Positions 56,660-64,000 of a stretch of 64,000 nt of DNA are shown here, piece after piece. The stretch is from NCBI RefSeq assembly GCF_036588685.1, contig NC_086386.1, forward strand, positions 36,615,383 through 36,679,382. Direction: 5' to 3'. The DNA comes from Mytilus trossulus. Lineage: Eukaryota; Mollusca; Bivalvia; Mytilida; Mytilidae. The translations under genes and the position numbers were made by a program. Under the pieces are notes generated by a model, which was not told the origin of the DNA, made no database searches, and saw only the letters and a list, made by a program, of their open reading frames with translations. The stretch's first letter is position 1. The number at the start of each line of letters is the position of its first letter.

Positions 56660-56835
56660 AAGTAAAATCACAAAAATACTGAACTCAGAGGAAAATCAAT
56701 TAGGAAAGTCCATAATCACATGGCAAAATTAAATAACAAAACGCATCAAAAACGAATGAACACAAACGGTCATATTCCTGACTTGGTACAGGCATTTTCA
56801 AATGTAGAAAATGGTGGATTAAACCTGGTTCTCTT
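56660..56835 (+). repeat. F4 dispersed repeat copy, truncated
   Basis: AATACTGAACTCAGAGGAAA to TGGTGGATTAAACCTGGTTC, nearly identical to 51747-51910. It then stops abruptly. Confidence 0.8.
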
Positions 56836-57968
56836 CATTCTCAGAATTTCCCATACTAAGTTGAATATTAAATTGTAAAAATTCGAAAAAAAGCATCTAG
56901 AGCACTTGACTGCAATGAGTCGAATGACTTTAACTACTATCAAACCACCCGTGCATGAAATTCTCCCCGCATATATATCCAATCAAACATACCTTTCTAT
57001 AAATAGCATAAACACATGTTCCTTACCAAACAAAACAAACTAGCATCGATATATGTACAACTTTGATAAATATAATTATAATGATCTATAAATATACTTT
57101 TTATCCTATCATGTATATAGAGAAATAATATACGTGCTACCTTGTTTGATGAAAGGGTGCGTAACGAATCATTTTTAATGTGTTCTTTCAATATAAACAA
57201 GTAACTGTAATAGTTACTAAAATCTAATAATGCAAACGTAATCGTTGGTCATAATTGAAATCAAGATGAATTCCATTTCAATTTTAAGACGATTCAGAAT
57301 TATTACCCTTGACATTATAACGTTCATGTATTTTTTTTTTTTTTTTTGTCATTATCTTGAGGAATGTTATAAATGAAGAGAAATTTTAAACAACAGAAAT
57401 GTTAAGCAAAGTATAATAAATCATTAAGTGGGAAGAGCGTAGTCGTCCGTTGATGCCTTATAGGATTTATTGCCCTTGAAAACCCTTTAATCTTATTTTC
57501 AGAAACTATGATCGATAGAGAGAAACTTCATTCACTAAAATTGATCAGCAAGTTAGTAAGACCTAGAAATACGTAAAACATAACTTTAACTGTAAAGAAT
57601 ATTATCATAAAATATTGGATGCAAAATACCTGAACGTATAGGATGCCTGTTTTTTCATTTATGTTTATGACTGATGTCCTTGTATCGATGATTCAATTTA
57701 TTAAATGTGTTTACTAGTTTGTGATAGCGAAATTCCAAAACTCTTCTGTAAATAACTTTTCAGTAATGTATTAGATTTTTTTCCTTTTAAATTAAATTAA
57801 ATATGTTGTTACATACACAGGCGATTTTTTTAAAACAAATTGGGATATATAAATACATATGTATTATAAGATGGTGACAAGGGAAATTCACCATCTAAAA
57901 ATTGATATTTAACAATGGGAAATGAATAATCATCTCTGTTATTAGCTAGTACATTTGTGATGTACATT

Positions 57969-57989
57969 ACACACACACACACACACACA
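57969..57989. repeat. (AC)n microsatellite
   Basis: About ten uninterrupted AC units. Confidence 0.95.
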
Positions 57990-58184
57990 ACATGTAACAA
58001 AAAACTTGGGTTCATTATTTTAATGAGACAAAACGTTATAAAGAACTAATAGAGGATTTTACATGTGGTCTATAGCAAAATGCGATTTCATCATAACATA
58101 CAATACGGATTCAACATGGAGGTTGCAGTCATATGAATCGGAGTTCGTTTAGACACTCTCAAAAACAACAAGATCAAAGAAGCT

Positions 58185-58515
58185 ATGTCATTAAATTCGC
58201 TTTCAGACAAAGAGATAATGTTCTGTCCATTTCCAATCCAAACTTTCCTTATTGGATTCCATTGATATATCCCCTCGAAATTGAAATTAAAGCAACAACA
58301 GACACTTTACTAAGGCTTTTCTATCTCAGTCATAGATTACCTTAGCTGTATTTGGCAAAACTTTTAGGAACTTTGGTCCTCAATGCTCTTCAACTTCGTA
58401 CTTTATCTGGCCTTTTGAAGTTTTTTGGATTCGAGTGTCACTGATGAGCCTTTACTAGACGAAACGCGCGTCTGGCGTACATACAAAATCTAGTCCTGGT
58501 ATCTATGATGAGTTT
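58185..58515 (+). pseudogene. Penelope-like RT fragment followed by F7 repeat
   Basis: The frame reads FRQRDNVLSISNPNFPYWIP, then LIYPLEIEIKATTDTL. Compare FGDYIERIYPIELEVKDTTS at 16302: same family, different subfamily. The DNVLS start probably marks the end of the RT catalytic Asp motif, altered here. From 58310, ATCTCAGTCATAGATTACCT to GAAACGCGCGTCTGGCGTAC is F7, nearly identical to 25495-25670. Confidence 0.6.
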
Positions 58516-58959
58516 ATATTTTCCGTCTCATTTTTAGAAATTTGTCCCGAATTTGAAATACACGGTCATCTCAGTACCACAATCTATGACAAACGAGAGT
58601 ATCTTAATTTAAAATTATCAATTTCCCTCCCCTCTATAGCAACTTCACCTGTATATGGGATATACATTTCCCAACTTGTTCGGTATTAAAGAGCTTGCAG
58701 CTCGTATTCAGACTTTTTAAAACGTCACCAGTGTCTTAGAAGAAAGTTGATGAGCCAGGAGTATGTCAAGGAACGTCCGCAATTTTTTCCCCTCAAAAAA
58801 ACGTTCACCGGAAAATACCAGCGCCTTGTTGATTAATTTTCCGTATCAACTTCATATATGATACACGATGGTCTTGATTTATAGATTCTTTGTACTGAGG
58901 TTTTCAACCATCTTCATAACGTGTTAAACTATTTTTTAATTTGTCTTTCTGAATATTAC

Positions 58960-59445
58960 TTTAATTGTTTAGTTTGTTTTCGTTGATATCCATTTGGCGT
59001 TGCTCGGTACTTCTACATCCCGTCATTGTTTGATTCTTCTATGTTAATTCTCGTATTTGTGTCTTTAATTTATGATTATATGATTGCTATTTTGTGCGTC
59101 TTTGTTACATATTCGTATATTTTTCTTGTGATTCAGATTATAACCCAATTTTAACTGTTGTTAGCCTACTTTTTTTTACATTTTTACCTATTATGGCTGT
59201 CTTTTTTGTTCACACATCGTTGTCAATATAATATAATTTGATGCGACTGTTTGCTAGCTTAACAACCAGGTTTGATCCACCATGTTCTACATATAAAATG
59301 CCTGTACCAAGTCTGGAATATGACAGTTGTCTATTCGTTTGATACTAGGTTTGAGCTTTTGGTTTTGCCATTTGATTAGAGTCTTTTCTTTTTTAATTTA
59401 CTTCGGATTTCAGTATTTTTGTGATTTATTTTTCCCTTATTTTTT
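58960..59445 (-). repeat. F4 dispersed repeat, long reverse copy
   Basis: ATTTGGCGTTGCTCGGTACT, GTTCACACATCGTTGTCAAT, TGCCTGTACCAAGTCTGGAA and GAGCTTTTGGTTTTGCCATT, collinear with 34405-34855. Confidence 0.75.
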
Positions 59446-59449
59446 TAAT

Positions 59450-60980
59450 TATTATTTATTTCATTAATACTTCTTTACATATGAGACATCGTACTTTTAA
59501 CATTATTTAGCTTTACTCTTTATTTCATATATGGAAATATCTGTTTGATGTGGCTCTGTACTTATACATACCGCTCATGTTTTATGAAAATTGTCGTATG
59601 GTCACACGGTGCAGCTGTCGGGTGGTTTTGATGTACAGATTCTAAGTACCGACGTTGTTTGTTATCTTAAAAGCGCGTTAAATTGTTCTTATATTTGTAA
59701 ATTATTACTATTACTATTTAGTCCATTTTTTGTATATTTATTGGCGTCGCCTGGTACTATTAGTGACATAGTGTGCTAGTGACCTAATATGATCTTACCG
59801 ACTTTCTTTATTTGTGGAATTTAGACTAAAGTTGTCTTATTTGCTATCATAACACTTCTTATTTCTGTATAAAAAGTGTTCATGTGTTCAATTTTAAGAA
59901 CCTTCTTCAATAAGTCTATTATTCCACACCTGTTTACTTTTTTTACTTTTATTTTTAAAAGTATATTTCGGGTTTTATTTGAAATAGTTGATACTGATGG
60001 TGAGCGCTACAATTCGGTTGATGAAATTTAAAGACCATTCGGAATTCAAATCAGACTGCTGCATTCTATGTGCCTTTCTTGACGATGATAAAAACTAAAG
60101 TATTGAGCAAGTAAACATAGAATCAGGGGTATTCGAAGTCTAGTCTATAAAGATGCATGCATACTTCTATTTCTATACTTTATTTTTAAAATATTTTTTT
60201 ATTTTATTTTTAAAAACTTCCTTAATCACAAGTTTGATAAGCTGAAAAAGTGATTTTGAATTATAGAATTTAATGTTCCATATAAAATAAAATCGACCCT
60301 AGATCAAATGTTGTTTTATAATTATTGTGAAGACTTATAGGACCGTTACAACTAAATCAATTCTAGCAATTGGGTGTAACTTTTCTTAAATGAGATTGAA
60401 ATATTATGAATAACCATCAATATTCGCAAACGTTCAAGTTTGTGATAATGTTCAAAAATAATAATTAAAATGCCAACGGGGGACCATACCCACTGGTAAG
60501 GCATCATTAGTGGCACAATTTTGTCGTGTAAAAAGCCTTTTATGTAATAATCGATTAAAGAAAATTTGACACCTATGTAATTCTCGTTTGACATGCTTGC
60601 TTAACACAATACTCAAACAATACTGATAAAATTTAATTTACTTTTTGAGTATTGAATTATTTAGCAAATGTAACTTCAATTCACAATTTCATTTTAATTT
60701 GGAAATTTTAAAATAGCATATTTGATCGTTTATGGAGTCTTTAATAGACTGTTGCATACGATGAAGCTTTTGAACTAAAATTTGCAAAACATGAAATCGT
60801 CGATTCGAAAAGATAAACATGGCCATTATGATTTCGTTGACCATTATAGAATAATTTCAAACAGACGAAAAGACATATTTTCAACTTTTCGTAACTACAA
60901 AATCGTGACCTATTTTCGATTTTTTTCAAGTTATGAATTGTGTTGACTAATCGCTCGACAGCACTTTTAGCATACAATGA
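59450..60980. other. Intergenic, AT-rich, no feature recognised
   Basis: Only short frames and A/T runs are present. I find no exon with credible splice signals and domain content. Confidence 0.45.
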
Positions 60981-61315
60981 ATGTCAGACACACTATATGA
61001 TCGTCAAGTTAAATTGGTTGTGAAAAAAAACATACCCATTTATCTTATATCTGTTGGCCTTAACTTTGTGAACTTCGATAAATTTTACGGTCGCCATCAT
61101 GAGTTGATTGACCATTATGACAAAAGTGTGTCAGAAATCATATCTGATAATCTTCCTCAGTCATAATTACCTTCCATCCTTACCGAACTGAACAAAGAAA
61201 TAACACGACGGGTGCCGCATACGGTGCAGGAAATGCTTACCCTTGCTGAGCACCTGATTTCACTCCCAGTTTTTAGTGGAGTTCGTGTTGTTTCTTAATT
61301 ATTATTAATAACTGT
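60981..61315 (+). mobile_element. F6 repeat: Penelope-like RT C-terminus, third copy
   Basis: The plus-strand frame ends NFDKFYGRHHELIDHYDKSV, then SEIISDNLPQS-stop. This is the same tail as RKFYGRHHELVDHYGMTVSQ at 2447-2779. The 3' flank (AGGAAATGCTTACCCTTGCT, CCAGTTTTTAGTGGAGTTCG) is the reverse complement of 2290-2345. Upstream residues do not match, so it is truncated. Confidence 0.65.
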
Positions 61316-61798
61316 TGATGTAAATGTCCTTTGGTTTTGTGAGTCTTTGTTTACTCCTTGGTTTTGATTGCTTTTGTCTTCGTCACCATTTGTCGTCCCT
61401 CATTTGCAAATTAATATAAATTTTAATTTTGGCACAGCCTTTCGGAACTTTAGGTTTTTATGTTTTAGTCCTTAACTTCTTAATTAATTTTGGTCTTCCT
61501 ACTGTTATGATTGTTACAAATTACCACTGATGATCTTTATTTATACTAAGAGTATATATATGCGGTGTATAAAAATTAATAATAAGCCAGGGTTCCGTTC
61601 AACATCGTAGTATCTAAATAATGCTACGTAGTGCTACGTAGATTTACGACTATTGAACGTGTAGCTATCCTTGCTTCTATCAATATATACTAGAACACAT
61701 CCGCGAAATCGCGGGCATTTAGAGCGTAGTTTAAAGTATGTAAAGTTTTGTTATCAATCAATATGAACATACATTTAGTATGTTATGCCCATTTAAGA

Positions 61799-62060
61799 AA
61801 GGAGCCTGTAATTCATTGGTTGTCTTTTGTTTATGTGTTACATATTTGTTTTTCGTTCATTATTTGTACATAAATAAGGCTGCTAGTTTTCTCGATTGAA
61901 TTGTTTTACATTGTCATTTCGGGGCCTTTTAAAGCTGAGTATGCGGTATGGGGTTTGATCGTTGTTGAAGGCCGCACGGTGAACTATAGTTGTTAATGTT
62001 TGTGTCATTTTGGTCTTTTATGGAGAGTTGTCTCAACAGGGCAATCATACCACATTTTCT
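61799..62060 (-). repeat. F1 dispersed repeat copy (reverse)
   Basis: GTTTATGTGTTACATATTTG, GGCCTTTTAAAGCTGAGTAT and GGGCAATCATACCACATTTT. Confidence 0.85.
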
Positions 62061-62089
62061 TTTTTTTGTAATCAATGAATTTTGCATAG

Positions 62090-62420
62090 GCAGAATCAGA
62101 TGAGGGGCGGGGCTAGGGGAGCCGCCACCTCCTTTCGTGTGAAAAAATGATTGATTGTATAGGGAATCACTGAAGCGTGATTGGAGCAGGCGACCCCTCC
62201 TTTTTATGTCCATCAGGCCCCCCAGGCGGATTTAGAGGGCCCAGGGTGACCGCCCCCCCCCCTTTTTGGGAAAAAAATAGGTTTCTTATACAGGGAATCA
62301 CTGGAGCGGGCCCCTCTTAGGTCAGTCAGTGGGCCCCAACTTATGAAAATTCCTGGATCCGCAACTGCCACCCCCCCCCCCCCCCCCCCTTTTTACAAAA
62401 CGTTCTGGATCCGCCACTGT
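62090..62420. repeat. G/C-rich repeat with poly-C tracts
   Basis: GGGAATCACTG(A/G)AGCG occurs at about 62162 and 62301, and TGGATCCGC(A/C)ACTG at about 62354 and 62408. C-runs lie at about 62253 and 62372 (about 18 C). This is a tandem-like repeat quite unlike the AT-rich surroundings. Confidence 0.7.
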
Positions 62421-62889
62421 TTTGTAAAAGATATAATGGATGGAGAATTTCCGAAAAGATATCAAAAGTTCACATGAATAATTTAAGCGCTTTAATATCT
62501 GTATATTATGAACATTCTAAGTTTATTAATCGATCCATGGTGGTAATTGATATAGACTGTATACAAATCCTCTCTATTTAATAAACTCTGTGACCGCCGT
62601 AGATTGTAAACTTGAAAATACACTTTATTCGTAGTATACATGTATGTTCAAAGTTTACTCAATCTGAATATTCATATGAATGGATGACAAATGCGACTAT
62701 GCACTGTATCTATAGGACACAAAGGTGTGTTGATAAATTCATTGTGGGAAGAAGAGATGCGACACCCAAAATGAGGTCTTCTCGTTTAATAGTATAGATT
62801 GATGTACACGCCTAATAGTCAAACGTCTACGTAGCACGATGTAGATCTATGTTGCTGCTACGATATTGAACGCAATCCTGGTCTGGTGT

Positions 62890-63820
62890 TCTCTGTCTGG
62901 TATCTTTGCAGATTTGTCACCCTTGACATTACCTGTTACATTTGTACTTTTATGCAGCATTGTATCAAGGTAATTCCTAATGCCTTAGCATAAAAACAAA
63001 TTGGCCATAGGAAAAATAATACAAACAAGACAAAAATATGTTTATGATAGATAATTGTAGTATACACACAAAAGTTATAAGCGTTTGCATATTATTATAG
63101 ATTAATTGTTTGCATTTACCTCACAAATCTAGCTTGAAACTGTTTGTATTTGCTGATGTGTTACGCTCAAAAATCGGTCACTGCACTAGAACTTAAATTT
63201 TATGCAGCAACGTCAAAAGAACATACATGAAAGCAAAGAGCAAACTTGTTAACAAATTAAATGCAGACTCTTAATCTTTTGCTCACCTGGTCCAAAGGGC
63301 CAAGATCAAGTTATAACCGTTTGATGGTACTGATTTAAGGTATTACATATCTTCATGTTGTATACAATTTTAATTTCAGTGTATTTGAATGACAACCAGA
63401 CAAACGAACAAAACTCTATTGTACACTATAGTAAAAACTACTGTTTGAATCTCAATCAGAATCACACATATTTAAAGTGTTTAGTGCAATGAATCGTTTT
63501 GAAAGTCAGTATTACGGTGAACTGTTACAGTTTAAGTTACATGAAACTGACATTCAATCATTTATCCCCCTGGCGAGAAGTGTGCGACATTTCATATTGA
63601 TGGTTTTTTAATCGAAAGTTTTCTATAATTTAAGAAAAACTATACTAACTCGTATCATATGTGTAGTTAATGGTTTAACCCTTTTTGGTTAGGTTAGATT
63701 TATTCTAAAGAGAAAGAATTAATAATAGACAAAATATTTAAAAAGTGACTATCGTCATTGAACCATGACGGATGTTTACTATAACAGGACAATATTTGTA
63801 TGCACAAGCTTAAGTATCCT
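62890..63820. other. AT-rich flank, no feature recognised
   Basis: Possible upstream DNA of the candidate exon at 63826. No TATA box or other element can be called confidently. Confidence 0.4.
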
Positions 63821-63825
63821 GTAAA

Positions 63826-63904
63826 ATGGATGTATATAATTGTTATCATCTTACAAGATTTTATTTCCAAGTCATTATATGGACCTCATTTATCTTTACA
63901 GCAG
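63826..63904 (+). CDS. Candidate first exon (signal peptide) of a plus-strand gene
   Basis: ATG at 63826 opens MDVYNCYHLTRFYFQVIIWT, then SFIFTA, then G before a consensus donor CAG|GTAAGT at 63905. It is 79 nt, phase 1. A hydrophobic VIIWTSFIFTA core ending in a small residue fits a signal peptide or signal anchor. Phase 1 is the exit phase used by exon 1 of genes A and B. The rest of the gene lies outside the window, so its family is unknown. It could also be a chance ATG with a good donor. Confidence 0.45.
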
Positions 63905-64000
63905 GTAAGTCTATTATGGACAAGTAACTGTTTTGATATAATTTAGAATATCTTGATAATATATTTGATTTTTTTATGTTTTACGTATTGTTGAAATAAA

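Larger units (their letters stand above)
61586..62885. mobile_element. 1.3-kb inverted-repeat element with a nested F1 copy
   Basis: The left arm CCAGGGTTCCGTTCAACATC with TGCTACGTAGATTT and GACTATTGAACGTGTA (61586-61665) matches the reverse complement of the right arm CCAGGATTGCGTTCAATATC with TGCTACGTAGACGT and GACTATTAGGCGTGTA (62800-62885). The arms are about 85 bp. The interior holds an F1 copy and a C-rich repeat, so it has been invaded. No transposase. Confidence 0.65.

Noticed and set aside
1..64000. CRISPR arrays, operons, ribosome-binding sites, rRNA genes
   Set aside because: None seen, and not expected in an animal nuclear genome.

Overview
The window looks like nuclear DNA of a bivalve mollusc, most likely a marine mussel (Mytilus-like). 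It is AT-rich, with short exons separated by long introns. It is saturated with interspersed repeats whose wording I recognise from mussel genomes (for example the GAAGATGTGGTATGATTGCC family and the ACGCGCGTCTGGCGTA family). There are no prokaryotic features. I ran no database search; family names come from reading motifs.

The main genes are two head-to-tail paralogues on the minus strand. Gene B (38386 down to 23470) can be assembled from nine exons. These sum to 1299 nt, an uninterrupted 432-codon frame plus stop, with every junction in compatible phase. Gene A (13917 down to 1, running off the window start) has six matching exons in the same order and phases. The predicted product is a type I membrane receptor. 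It has a signal peptide, a short degenerate C-type-lectin-like module, a WSC module split over two exons, a Cys-bearing module, a truncated C-type-lectin-like module, a Cys-rich stalk, a transmembrane helix and a Ser/Thr-rich cytoplasmic tail of about 70 residues. A lectin-like, pattern-recognition or adhesion role is inference. Paralogous upstream sequence at 44.64-45.13 kb and candidate transmembrane and tail exons at 52.98-53.51 kb suggest the family was once larger here. A possible signal-peptide exon of a plus-strand gene sits at the right edge (63826-63904).

Retroelements: (i) a nearly intact two-ORF LINE at about 4.5-9.2 kb, minus strand, inside the intron that splits gene A's WSC module; (ii) a full-length RTE-like LINE, 39098-42708, minus strand, bounded by a perfect 14-bp target-site duplication just upstream of gene B; (iii) a 180-bp 3' stub of a related LINE at 55269-55448 with a perfect 9-bp duplication; (iv) five scattered remnants of one Penelope-like reverse transcriptase family. 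Foldback and inverted-repeat elements lie at 428-699, 12549-12708, 21181-22620 and 61586-62885. An inverted pair of hairpin-bearing elements lies at 35136-35752 and 55759-56379.

Layout: 0-14 kb gene A with the LINE in its intron; 14-23.4 kb intergenic repeats, a local duplication and a foldback; 23.4-38.4 kb gene B; 38.4-42.7 kb its upstream region and the RTE-like LINE; 42.7-63.8 kb repeat-rich DNA with gene relics; 63.8 kb start of a possible new gene. Repeat labels F1 to F9 are mine, for cross-reference only.
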